Assembly (NCBI GenBank): GCA_930367205.1
Contig: OV884011.1
Coordinates: 122,385,866-122,449,865 of the forward strand
Length of the DNA: 64,000 nt
Source of the DNA: Acanthosoma haemorrhoidale
Lineage: Eukaryota > Arthropoda > Insecta > Hemiptera > Acanthosomatidae
Direction of reading: 5' to 3'
The translations under genes and the position numbers were made by a program. Of the stretch, positions 49,201 to 59,229 are shown piece after piece (within the stretch, counting starts at the first letter, position 1; each line of letters opens with the position of its first letter). Below the pieces are notes generated by a model. The model made no database searches and had not been told where the DNA came from. It was given only the letters and a program-made list of their open reading frames with translations.

Positions 49201-52200
49201 AAAAGAAAAAAAATGTGACAAGGGTATTTTGTGAAAGCGGCAATAGGAAGGTACTGCCCACGAGAGCTCTTTGTCCTGGGATTACAGGAAGAGCCCCCGC
49301 CTCCAGTAGCCAGAACTCCACGCTACATAACGACCATCCTGATATGTCTTCAGCCTACCTGCCTCCTTTAGTCTATGAAGCAAATCACATCCCCCATTTT
49401 GCTGCGTAACTCAGCCATTGTTACGGAATCTTACTCCAGGCTACAAACCATAGTGAGTCGTACTCACTTGGTATAATCCCTGTTATAGGGATTTCGTTAT
49501 AGTTTATAACGCCATCTCTAATTATTGAGTATTTCAATAACTGTAATTGTAAATTGATAAAACATCGATCAGATATAACGCTGTTTACATAATCATGATT
49601 TATTCGCTGAATTACGCAATATCTCGCAAGTATATATTCACTTTACGCAGGCAAATAGTAGGTGTAAATACTACAATTGAACACTAAGTCGGAGATAGGC
49701 ACACAAGTTAAAAAAAAATGAAAGATTAATTAACATCAGACAAACCGGTGAAAGTCTAATCAATATTATCATCCCTCTATAAACTGATTTTTATTAAAGC
49801 GGGGTATGATTGTACAAAGGAAATCAATCGGAACAGAAATACACCCTAATGATCTTGAGGCCAAGAAGAATAGACTATCACAACGGGATGATTTGCGGTA
49901 ACATTTGAAAATCTTAACGTGAAATAATTACTAGCCGACTACACTATGGAAGGCCAACCCCTATAAACAAATAAATATATTGATATAATTGTAATATTTA
50001 CATATATTGAAACCTACCTCATTTTTCACCATTTCCCTTTCTACTTTATTTGATCAATTTAACTTAACTAATTTGGCAGGTCCGTCATGAGATCTTTAAT
50101 TCAAATTGTTTTATGTCTTTAACATAGGAATTTATCCCGATTGAATCGCCCGATCTCAAGGCTTATGTTGTAGTTATTAATAAATTGAGAAACTAGGAAT
50201 TGTGAAATATATTCAAATAAAATGGTTATAACAAATAATTATAATTATATAGAGTGCTGACAAAAAGTATAAAAAAAATATTCAGTTCCTTTTAAATTAG
50301 GATAATTACTACTAATTACAAACATGAATTTGAGCTCAATTTCTTTTAATGGATCCATAATAAAAACAATATTAATATCACCCAATCGATGATCTTCCTG
50401 TAATCCAATCAACGTTACTTTCTGCTGTTGGTTCTTCTCCTCTCTTCCTGTATGGTAACCGCCAATTCGGGAGCTTGCTAAGTCCGTTCTTCTCGACGGT
50501 TGTGCTAAGACTGCCCGTTTATCTCATCCCCACTCCTAGGAGCATAAGGGAAACTGCTTACCAGATGTGAGGGTTCCTGGTCTTTATTCTTAAATATCAT
50601 GAATGTTACAATATATAATAAACCCCTGTCGAAATTTCTGACACCATCAGCTTTTTTCCTTTATCGAAACTAATTTGATGTGAAAACTTAAGGAAAGCTT
50701 CCCTGACTTTCTTCACACTTTAGCAAAGAGACAGCGACAGATCCAATGGCCCATCAGAGATTATACATTCTTAATAATAAAATAGGTGATTCCCATTATT
50801 TTCCTGCACTTATCTGTGCATCCTGTACTGTTATTAGCTCACGACTCAATAACTACCTCTCCTCAACTAGTCCCTTGAGGTTCCCTAAGTAGGATGGGGT
50901 ATAGAGATGTAGAAAGGATAAATCCTGGATGAATTGGATTAGAATAGAATATTTCCCCTAAAATATAGAAGTAAGAGGAATCAAGAACTCAAACGGTCAA
51001 TTCGAATTCCATTAAACTTTTTAAATTTCAGTTTCGCGTTGGAAACATTAAAAAAAACTTTAAGTAATCACTAGTGCACTACTATATGTGAAAAATACGA
51101 CTTAACACGCAGCTTTATTAATTCCACGCGTACATATGTGCATCAACATACTCTACAGACGATTCCATCAAAAATCACAAGCAAACCCTCTCATATATTA
51201 AAACAAGGGTTACCTGACAAGGGTCGATGACTCCGGAGGAGTTGGAGTAGAGCCTTACTAATTTAAGTAAACAGTCAATAATTTTAATCCTTCATATGGG
51301 GAAACATCACTGGATGTACGTTCCCACATGCCTTCCGCGGCTATTACTATTTTTTGTTATCATCTCATTTACTGGTAGAATTTTTATTCTTTATATGATT
51401 AAAGAGAATAAATAAGATAATTCAAACAGTTTCCCAGTATAACATATACTAAAACTATACAATCAGATACTTCAAGGATTGTGCTTGTATACTATGCAAT
51501 ATTTCTCGAGGACAGATTTCCATCTTGTGGGGCTAAATCTATCCTATACAGGTGTCAGGTAGAATCAATATTGCCATACCGTTCCACTGAATGGAGTTTT
51601 AAACCTTAACTGCCCCTTCCGACACAAATAGCTGTCCAAATCACTTCCTATTTTTAACTTACCTCTACGCATTGTGGCCACTTCATCAGCTTTCTTACGC
51701 TGATAATAAAGCAATATAAAGAAGGCTTATAAAGAAAATTAATTTTTGGCGTTGATATTTGTGATGGTAATTACGAGATAATTGATTAATGAATTGCTAT
51801 GAATGTACTTTGTGATTTTTTAATGGTGATCTAATAGATCTATTTCAAAATGATACTCCACAATATGTTAATTATGTATAACAGTGTATATAACAGTGTA
51901 GTAGACTGTACTCGTGCTGTTTCAAAAAGAAGTGGGAGATTCTTCCTCGGGCTCGTCCCCAAAAGTAGTGAAAGAGAGCTTCCTCTTGAATGTCCTTTTT
52001 AACAGAAAATATTCTTGCCCAATGATCTCATCCCGCCTAGGCTACCGGTCTTCAGTCTCTGGTGTTCTTGGAAAGGATATACAAATTCTTTGTAAAGTAA
52101 CATCTTACGTCTTAACATCTCCTTCAAACCAAGCAAGTATGTGGTTTTCATACATTTCGGATACCACCCTGGCCTTTTGACCTAATTTAATTGACGCCTT

Positions 52201-52489
52201 TTACAAGGGGTGTCTTTCATTTGTCTGTCAAGTCCCTTTAGTTTCTAGCCACCGACAAATACCTATATATTCCCACACACACAACCGCCGATTCACATTT
52301 CTTAATTCTCAAATATACACACATACACTCGTAGTAGATATTTGATATACGACCGAAAAACTATCGAGAAAAAAAGAGAGACATTTTAAAAAACATAAAA
52401 TAGACAAAAAAAATTGCCCTTTAAAAGAACAAAATTTCCTAAATGATTTCTTCGAGTCAAGTCAACTCGTATAATTATTTGTCATGTAG
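46222..52489. other. AT-rich intergenic sequence, nothing recognised
   Basis: Only isolated frames of up to 88 codons occur (48299-48526, 51914-52180 and similar), without domains or splice context. Small GC-richer patches lie at 49220-49420 and 50440-50560. No repeats of note were seen. Confidence 0.5.
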
Positions 52490-52720
52490 TCACGTGAAGA
52501 CGTCCAGATCCTCCGGGTTCCCAATGACAGCAATCTGTTGGCAGTTGTTGTACAGCATGGACACAACTTGACCGTCAGTGATCCAGTTATACTTCACCTT
52601 CCCTGGTAGACTCACCATCCAGTTGAAAACTTTTAGTGGAGTAGGCCCCCTCGATCTTACAAAGACCGATCAACTCATTCATGACAGACTGGCGCATGAT
52701 ATTTTTGTAAGCAACCCCTT
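52490..52720 (-). pseudogene. Unidentified coding-like remnant, two frames
   Basis: On the minus strand one frame reads NIMRQSVMNELIGLCKIEG and YSTKSFQLDGE (about 52715-52600). An overlapping frame then reads KYNWITDGQVVSMLYNN and QIAVIGNPEDLDVFT to a TGA at 52490-52492. Composition and GC content look coding, and a single frame change would join them. I do not recognise the protein. It may be the end of a gene copied or captured by a mobile element. It lies just upstream of a J2 copy on the other strand. Confidence 0.35.
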
Positions 52721-52889
52721 CCTGTTTCCTAAAATCTTACCCTTTTCTTACCTGCTTAGGACCAGACACACCGAACGCCGGAAATACCGACTGCGTAATC
52801 TTCTGCTTTCAAAAGCGAAAAAAAGCCTTCCCAAAATCCTATACTATAAGAGGGCTCACCGGATTTCTCAATGTATTCTATACGGGTAT

Positions 52890-53440
52890 AAAAATGAATA
52901 GGCAACTTCATTTATCTACCCATTTTAGAAATAAATAGAAAAAGTACGACACAGGTTCCACTGGCTTTCGCACTTGTTAACTTCACCCAACTTGACGCTT
53001 CGTCTCAACCTGATGTCCAGCTCCTCTGATATCCTCCGGCCAGCTCTGCAGTACGGTACCCCACTATATACTCACTTGACTGACAATACAGCTAAAAGTC
53101 TTAAGAAATTTCAGAATGGGATCATGAGAAAAGTAGCCAGACATGCCTCTCTCGGTTAATGAACGCCGACCTGCACCACATTGCTTGGGTCACAATGGGT
53201 GAGTTCATCCATCGGAGACACATCAAGTTTTTTGACTCGTTGCAGCACCTAAAAAAAAACAGTATTTGACACTATGACGCCACCACCCTTCCCCCATCGA
53301 TGGCAACAGACTGTCGGGGAATATTAGGTTAAGATTTTGTTATTAGATATAAGTTATTTTTAAGCCTGCGTTCAGTCCAACGAGATCATAGCAGTTGCTG
53401 TGTTCCTGTTGATACATTCATAAGGTGAGCCCCACCACTA
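52890..53440 (+). mobile_element. J2 jockey-like element, 3' fragment
   Basis: The plus strand matches the reverse complement of 10085-10575, from cattttag.aataaa.ag through the RT tail to gtgagcccac. Coding blocks are LLTSPNLTLRLN, LRPALQYGTPLYTHLTDNTAK and FQNGIMRKVARHASLG before a stop at 53159, then, in other frames, GEFIHRRHIKFFDSLQHL. It has an extra ~57 bp near 53368-53424 compared with the first copy. Non-functional. Confidence 0.75.
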
Positions 53441-53649
53441 TAAAGACAATGAATGTATAATTTTCATTATACTTTTGAAACAATCACAAATCGCTATGTA
53501 AAATTATTAAAAATTTGTATAAAATGTAGCCAAGATACAGGACATTCTACTAGATTCATTTATGTAGAATCTATACTGATTTCCATAACTTATAATAACA
53601 AGAAGATAAGAAGAAAAAAATTAAATAAAAAAATAACGGCTTATATTTT

Positions 53650-54100
53650 AAGTTAAGGTAATTACGTTCCTACATAAACCAACAGTTACCGTTGCAATGC
53701 CATTTTACAAAGCTGAAATCGTGAATTCTATAATTGGAACAACAGTCTATGCCGCAGTTGCACAATGAACATAAAATTAGCAACATGGAACTTCGTTCAA
53801 TCAAAAACCTGATTTCGCAAAAATATACAATTGACTGACAGTAAGCCGACCTCTTCAAACGTTTTATTATTTTTTCTTGTCAGCATATCTGTGCTCCATA
53901 TGCCCAAATGGATTTTAGTAAGTAAAAGTATGTCTTCAACTTTTCTGTTACTGGTAATTTTAAGCATCTGCTATGTTAATGGCACAATGGATTGAGACTG
54001 TAAGTTTTTCGTTTAAACCTTATATAGCCGGTTTAATTGTATGTCTAATGTAGTCAGTCCGAGATATTTTACTGTAACAGTCCGAGTTATAGGTTGATTG
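53650..54100 (-). pseudogene. Very degenerate jockey-like RT fragment
   Basis: The minus strand, across several frames, shows VKYLGLT (near 54080), KLKTYFYLLKSIWAYGAQIC (about 53955-53890) and a decayed continuation. This order, VKYLGL followed by LLKxIWAYG, is the thumb and tail of jockey-type RT. It is much older than the J1 copies and may belong to another family. Confidence 0.55.
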
Positions 54101-55755
54101 TCATTTGATACAATGGGGCAGAGTCCACGGATGTTATTTGTGGTTATTATTTATTATCATTATTTATGTCATTGCTTTTTGAGTGTTATGGGACTTAACA
54201 CTCGGGGGAGTTCGAGTAGTTGTATTCTCAAAAATGAATGTAAGCAATTCTTTTACATCCCTTCTAAATGAATCATCACACCTGTCTCCATAGGGTGCAT
54301 AAATCCATGGCTCCTCTAATGTTGTGTAGACAAGATTTTCTTGTTTAACATCACTTACATTATTCAAATATGGCGATCTTTGTAACAGGGGTATTAAACC
54401 CTCTGAGAGCCATTGACACACTAGCTGGCATCTACCAAGCGCACAATACTTTTACCAGGTATATTTGGTGGAGTCAAATGGAGCTTATTGGAGCCTACTG
54501 AAGTCAAGGTTACGGATGCTCCCCCGAGAGATGCTGAGGACCGTGAATGTGGCTACCCTATGTAGCTATATAGGGCTGTATCGACCCATGGGGGCCCTTA
54601 CTTTCCGTTTCGTTCATTCACAATTTCACTGCCTACCCTACTAGCCCACTTCCGACCACTTCACTGCAAAACAATCTCACTTTCCAGGTATCCACTACTA
54701 TTTCGTATTTTTTCTTCATTATATCAAACATATTTTTATTAATCAGTATATTTTATATTTTTTTTATGTTTTGTAATATCAAATAATAATTATTTGAAGT
54801 TTTTAAAACCAAATTGTATTTTTTTTAAACAAAAAAATAACCAAGAACACCTGACTAATTTTATTTTGTCTCGCATCGAATACCCTGTCAAAAATTGTGC
54901 AAATTTGAAACCGAATAATGAAGGAATCGTTTATACTGCCATTGGTCAACTCGATATCAGATTCGCATTTCGTACGTACATACATAGTTCATGAAACACA
55001 AATAGGGTGCACATTGATCACAAAAATTCTTTCGAGTCCTTCCATAGCTGCATTTTTATTAACAGCATATTATTTATTTTTAGTCTACATTGCTTATAAA
55101 GTAAACATTTTTCTTGTAAAATCCACACCACAAACTTATAAACCTATCCTTCTTCCCCAGAACACATAGCTTGTAGCAGGTTCAATTGTAGCAGCCCTCA
55201 ACTGATAATATTTACTTTACAAAAAATATATATGCTGAAAAAATGCACTCTTGTTTATTTTTGTATGCCTATTTTGTTATCCTAAAAAATGTTTCGTTAA
55301 TTTTTTCAAAATATTTTACATGACATAAAAACTATTGCAAACTTCATAAATTGTAAATAAGTGTCATTAATTAACTGGTAATAAAAAATATATATTTTCA
55401 GTTAGCTTGAATAGAGGCTGTCGAATGTCCCAATCAATAATATGTATTTTTGTGATATCATTTTAATTTATAATTAAGAAAATTCATTAAAATTTCGGTC
55501 TTAACTTCAACTCAACCTCTTTTAGACATATAAGAATGATATTATGCGTTATTGTTCCGTTTCATTTTCGAAAGCTTCCTCTCAGAGGTGGTCCTATACT
55601 CCAGGACTATAACATTACATTTACCATCCATTTAACACTAACAGTAAGTTTATAATACATTAGCTGTTTGTATTGTATAAGACACAATAGCTTAAAGAGT
55701 ATGATGATGTTGCAGTGAGACAGGGGTGGTATGGCGAGATAGCGATGGGAGGTAG
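54101..55755. other. Sequence before the TM1 exon, no gene recognised
   Basis: If the GPCR has an upstream exon within reach, it would be here, but I found no convincing start exon. The minus frame 54164-54421 (85 codons) has no domain. The rest is AT-rich. Confidence 0.45.
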
Positions 55756-55866
55756 AGACCGTCACCACACTGGAGCCAATCACGCAAGCCGCAGCCATAA
55801 CCTCGCTGGCGGCAACCATCATCCTTGCCAACCTCATCATCATCGCCGCCTTCATCAACTCAAGGG
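55756..55866 (+). CDS. Orphan class A GPCR, TM1 exon (partial gene)
   Basis: The open frame encodes a short polar stretch and one strong hydrophobic helix (LAATIILANLIIIAA) that fits TM1 of a rhodopsin-class receptor, with the conserved TM1 Asn in LANL. The exon ends in ...TCAAGGG before a GTAATC donor at 55867. The phase-1 junction joins in frame to the TM2 exon at 63133. The left edge is uncertain: the frame has a TAG at 55740-55742 and no ATG, so I placed the acceptor at the AG of 55754-55755. The pyrimidine tract there is poor. The N-terminus and start codon must lie in an upstream exon that I did not find. Codon use is clearly GC-richer than the surrounding DNA, as in the other two exons. 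Confidence 0.75.
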
Positions 55867-56376
55867 GTAATCCATATGTCAACTGGGCTATCTTATCGAT
55901 ACACTATCCTACCGACTGGGAATGATAAGTCGAATTATACCAAAAATCATACATCTCTCTTACAGACTTGTTTGTTGGTGTGGAAAAAGTTAAAGTGTGT
56001 ACAGCCGGGCGGCCTCCAGGTCATAATGAGGTGCGTAATGCGCAAGTCCCAATGTTCAAGGGCCCCTCCAATCATGGTTCTACAACCTCGTATTTTGAGC
56101 TCTGGATATGAAGTCGTCTTCTATCAGAGCTCTACGCCAAAAGGTGAAAGAGGTAAATAGTGTGGGTACAACACCTTGACTGGCTTGCTACTCTTCCGCA
56201 GCCTTGGAGCCATGGGATGGTGAGGAGCGATCCTTAAACATGTTTTACGGCCGACGGGATTCTCCCCACGCAATCCCCTTTACCAAATCAAACTATGATT
56301 ATAATTAACAATCTCACAACAGTAAAAACTTAAAAAAAATACATTATAATCGATTAAAACAACTATTGTCTGACTT

Positions 56377-56503
56377 CAGCTTATATTATATTTATAATAA
56401 TCCAAGCGCTTTCGAGGGTTTTAACCACCATCTTCAGGTTCTTAAAAGATACGTTACATCAACGGCCGTTTTGCTGTCATATTATAAATATAATAAAAAG
56501 CTG
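56377..56503. repeat. Small MITE-like inverted repeat
   Basis: A 127-bp segment has inverted ends: CAGCTTATATTATATTTATA at the left, and its near reverse complement at the right with one small difference after CAGCTT. The centre contains 'gcgctttcgagggttttaac' and 'caccatcttcaggttc', whose complement has the CTGAAGATGGTGGTTAA...CGAAAGCGC layout seen in dispersed repeats of several animals (recall). No duplication was identified at the ends. Confidence 0.4.
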
Positions 56504-56947
56504 TGGGCTGAAAAAAGTTATTTAAATCAATTAACGAGGGTCAACCAGCACCAGCAAACACTTCAAATAAAAACATTTTGTTAACAATAATGGCATAGTT
56601 AACAGTAAATGCTTGATAGGGATGACATGGTTAGATATGGTATGGACTTATGTAAGGGGTTGTGGAATGGGCTCCAGATAAGTATTCTACAGGGTGTATA
56701 AATGATCTTCATGATTTTACCTGAAGTACGGAGGGTAGGTTTCAATGAGGCTTGTCGTGGTCCTCAGTAGGTATTCGCCATAAGCACTTCCAGACTTGAT
56801 GCTGAAGAAAATTGAGTATGAAAAAACCTCTAAGTGCATTATTGCAACAAATGTGAGTTTTAATGGTTAAATTTTTCGTTGTAGCCAGATAATTCCATGC
56901 CTCCATTTTTTTTTACATTGTAAGCTATGAATCACTAATATAAATTT

Positions 56948-57764
56948 TATTACTAGGAGTACAAAAGACTGACTTGGAACCCTCACACAAGACTTAAAAG
57001 ACAAGAATCGAACAGACGGTTTGGACAGTTATACAGACTACTGAACTGAAACTCTAACCTCACACTAGAAAACAAACTCCACGTATACAAACAGTTATTA
57101 AAACCAATTTGGACTTACGGAATAGAGTTATGGGGGACAGCCAAACCATCGAACATCAAACGTATCCAAACATTCCAATCCAAAGTCCTCAGAACCATAG
57201 TCAACGCACCCTTTTATATTAAAAACTCATCCCTTCACAGAGATCTCCATGTACCAACTGTCCTCGACCTTATACCCTCAAGATTTTCCAAATTTCACCA
57301 AAACCTTTCCGCACATCCGAATCCTTTGGTCGACTCCTTATCCAGTAACATTCATCCTTACAATCCTCCTCGACGCCTAAAACGGTGGTGGCCTCGCGAC
57401 CTATTATAAATAGACATTCTATGTCATGGGGTCCTGGCACTGGCCATCATCCCCACTCATGTCCTGAGCGTGTGTGGCTCTCTTGCCCTCTCTGTGGCCT
57501 GCGCCGGATGGCGCCACGGCCGGAGAGGGGGCGGGGGGAGCTTCGCTGCTTCTGGCCTTTCCGCCAGCTTGCTGGGGGATTGGCTTCGGGGGCGGGGGGG
57601 CTCCTGGGCTGAATCTGTATGTATATAGGTATGAATGGACTGTATATAGGTATGAATGGAATTGTATATAAGGTATGAATGATCTCTCAGCACAATTATT
57701 AATGCTAGAAAAGGCAAATTGTAATTTTTTCAATAAAGATTTCAATCTAAAGTATTACTAGGAG
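56948..57764 (+). mobile_element. J1 jockey-type retrotransposon, 5'-truncated, with 12-bp TSD
   Basis: TATTACTAGGAG occurs at 56948-56959 and again at 57753-57764, so the insertion body is 56960-57752 (793 bp). The host sequence on both sides joins into the left arm of the palindromic element. The body holds the C-terminal part of ORF2, then a GC-rich 3' UTR with the J1 family block 'gtcctgagcgtgtgtggctc', then a tail with AATAAAG. 5' truncation, a long variable TSD and a short A-poor tail are typical of target-primed reverse transcription. This is the best-preserved J1 copy here. I take it as the youngest insertion of the nest. Confidence 0.88.
56962..57409 (+). pseudogene. J1 ORF2 C-terminus (end of reverse transcriptase and tail domain)
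   Basis: One frame reads through to a TAA at 57407-57409 with only one internal stop (TGA at 57047-57049). It contains the hallmark block after the jockey RT thumb, LLKPIWTYGIELWG, then IKRIQTFQSKVLRTIVNAPF, then VPTVLDLIPSRFSKFHQN. It ends in a basic, Trp-rich tail (RRLKRWWPRDLL). The same blocks appear, more decayed, at 27890, 29575 and 59250. The palm with the catalytic FADD motif is missing because of 5' truncation, so this copy has no activity of its own. Confidence 0.88.
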
Positions 57765-58078
57765 TTGTGAATTGTTGGAACGTAAATTTTTAGAGATATC
57801 ATATAGTTTTTAGGGATTATATATGAAGAATTAGGCTATACAATTAAGCAACAACATTGTAATTTAAAAAAACAAAATGTGTCAAGGTGTGCCTCGTGTC
57901 TCCACAAGAACGAAATTCAAGATTATTTTTAACATTTGATATTTTGTTTAAAGTTAGTTATTATTTTTTATTACTTAATAATTAATATTTATTATAAATA
58001 TTAATAATATTACACACACTAGACGACTGGACACTAAAAAACAATGCTTAAAAGCTGCTTCGCTCGTTTTTATTCAGA

Positions 58079-58372
58079 ATGAACTTGTATCTTTTGGAAA
58101 TAAATTTCTGGATCTTGAAAAACCTTGAAAAAGTTTGCACATGCCTACTTAATAAGGGAAAAATGACAGTGGAAGAGGTTAGTTCTAAGGTAATATCTCA
58201 AAATATTAGTTTTGGCTCAAATGTATTAAAAATTATATGTACATCTAATGCATTGTACTTACCTTGTTTGAGGGCTTTAACACTAACATATTTATGGAAA
58301 AATTCTTCAGAAGCACTAATTGAGCCTATTTATTTTACTCACTTGTATTATAATATTAATAATCAATATTAA
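58079..58372 (+). CDS. Small ORF inside the palindromic element, unrecognised
   Basis: A 97-codon frame fills most of the unique centre between the two inverted arms. It has no firm domain match. The segment ALYLPCLRALTLTYLW is faintly like the LPxxRTL stretch of P-element/THAP9-type transposases, but this is only a resemblance. The last ~10 codons run into the right arm. It could be the remains of a transposase in a non-autonomous derivative, or chance. It is far too short for a working transposase. Confidence 0.3.
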   Translation: MNLYLLEINFWILKNLEKVCTCLLNKGKMTVEEVSSKVISQNISFGSNVLKIICTSNALYLPCLRALTLTYLWKNSSEALIEPIYFTHLYYNINNQY

Positions 58373-58657
58373 TTATTAAGTAATAAATTAATAAAAAATA
58401 ATAACTAACTTTAAACAAAATATCAAATGTTAAAAATAATCTTGAATTTCGTTCTTGTGGACATGAGGCACACCTTGACACATTTTGTTTTTTTAAAATT
58501 ACAATGTTGTTGCTTAATTATATAGCCTAATTCTTCATATATAATCCCTAAAAACTATAAGATATTTCTAAAAATTTACGTTCCAACAGTTCACAACTGC
58601 TAGTAATAAAGTTTATCTTAGTGATTCATAGCTTAAAATGTAAAAAAAAGTAGCCAG

Positions 58658-59108
58658 TTAAGGCATGCAATGCTGGCAAAACATTAGAGATATCTCACCG
58701 AGGGACTTGGCGAGCCATCAAACTATACACTTTAACAGCCAATATTTGCATTTTCGCCCAAAACCGATTCACTAGATTGAAAACGTGTGTAACGGTAACA
58801 AATTGCATTTTTGCTTCATGGGATTTGTGAGAAAACATCCTTGCGTCTGCTTCTATGTAGTTTGATTTCAATGCTAAAACCCCTGAAAAAGAGTGACCTT
58901 CCAAATTGAAACACTTAGTTCGACCATCGGATCCATCGCAAAAGACAACGAAGTGTAAATGTCTTCTTTAACTGGTGTATATGTTGATGCGTAAACAGTA
59001 CTCCACGAAGGCGGTAATGTTGTTTTATTTAATAGTTTCTCAATTAGCATTTCGTCACGTAAATGACCATTAGGTATAAGCTCAGTAGTTGATAATTCTT
59101 TCTTCAGT
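58658..59108 (-). pseudogene. Fragment of a repetitive TE-like gene with LPALHALTG motif
   Basis: Read on the minus strand, two overlapping frames (59108-58874, then 58904-58658) give a coding-like sequence with IEADARMFSHKSHEA and, after one TGA at 58695-58697, NVLPALHALTG. Blocks like EEADTRMFLH and LPALHALTGCDTTS are known to me from abundant uncharacterised, transposon-like proteins in hemipterans, corals and other animals (recall only). The sequence stops at the junction with the palindromic element exactly inside the HALTG motif, so that element appears to have inserted here. On its other side it abuts the truncated 3' end of the long J1 copy. It has at least one frameshift and one stop. 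Confidence 0.5.
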
Positions 59109-59229
59109 TGTATGCTCAGGACATGATTAGAGAAACTGGCCATTGCCAAGACTACTGTGCCATATTTATAACAGGCCGTTTTAGTCTCCGAGGGGATTAT
59201 AGGGTTGAGTGGTGCAGTGTAATGACTGT

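Larger units (their letters stand above)
56881..58657. mobile_element. Palindromic DNA element with ~300-bp TIRs, split by a jockey insertion
   Basis: The left arm (56906-56959, continued at 57765-~58010) is the reverse complement of the right arm (~58345-58649). Both run from a T-run plus ACATT through a gctatgaatcac block, the block around 'caaggtgtgcctcgtgtc' and an AT-rich inner end. Identity by eye is very high across ~300 bp. GTAGCCAG occurs at 56881-56888 and directly after the right arm at 58650-58657, which fits an 8-bp target-site duplication. One problem is that the left side carries ~17 extra bases (56889-56905) outside the mirrored arm, so the left terminus is not settled. Without the jockey insertion the element is ~0.96 kb. 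Long TIRs and an 8-bp TSD would fit a hAT- or P-type superfamily, but I cannot assign one. Confidence 0.7.

Noticed and set aside
57385..57745. GC-rich frames on both strands in the J1 3' UTR as proteins
   Set aside because: They follow the ORF2 stop and fall in the untranslated tail shared with other J1 copies. The Pro-, Ala- and Gly-rich translations are composition artefacts.
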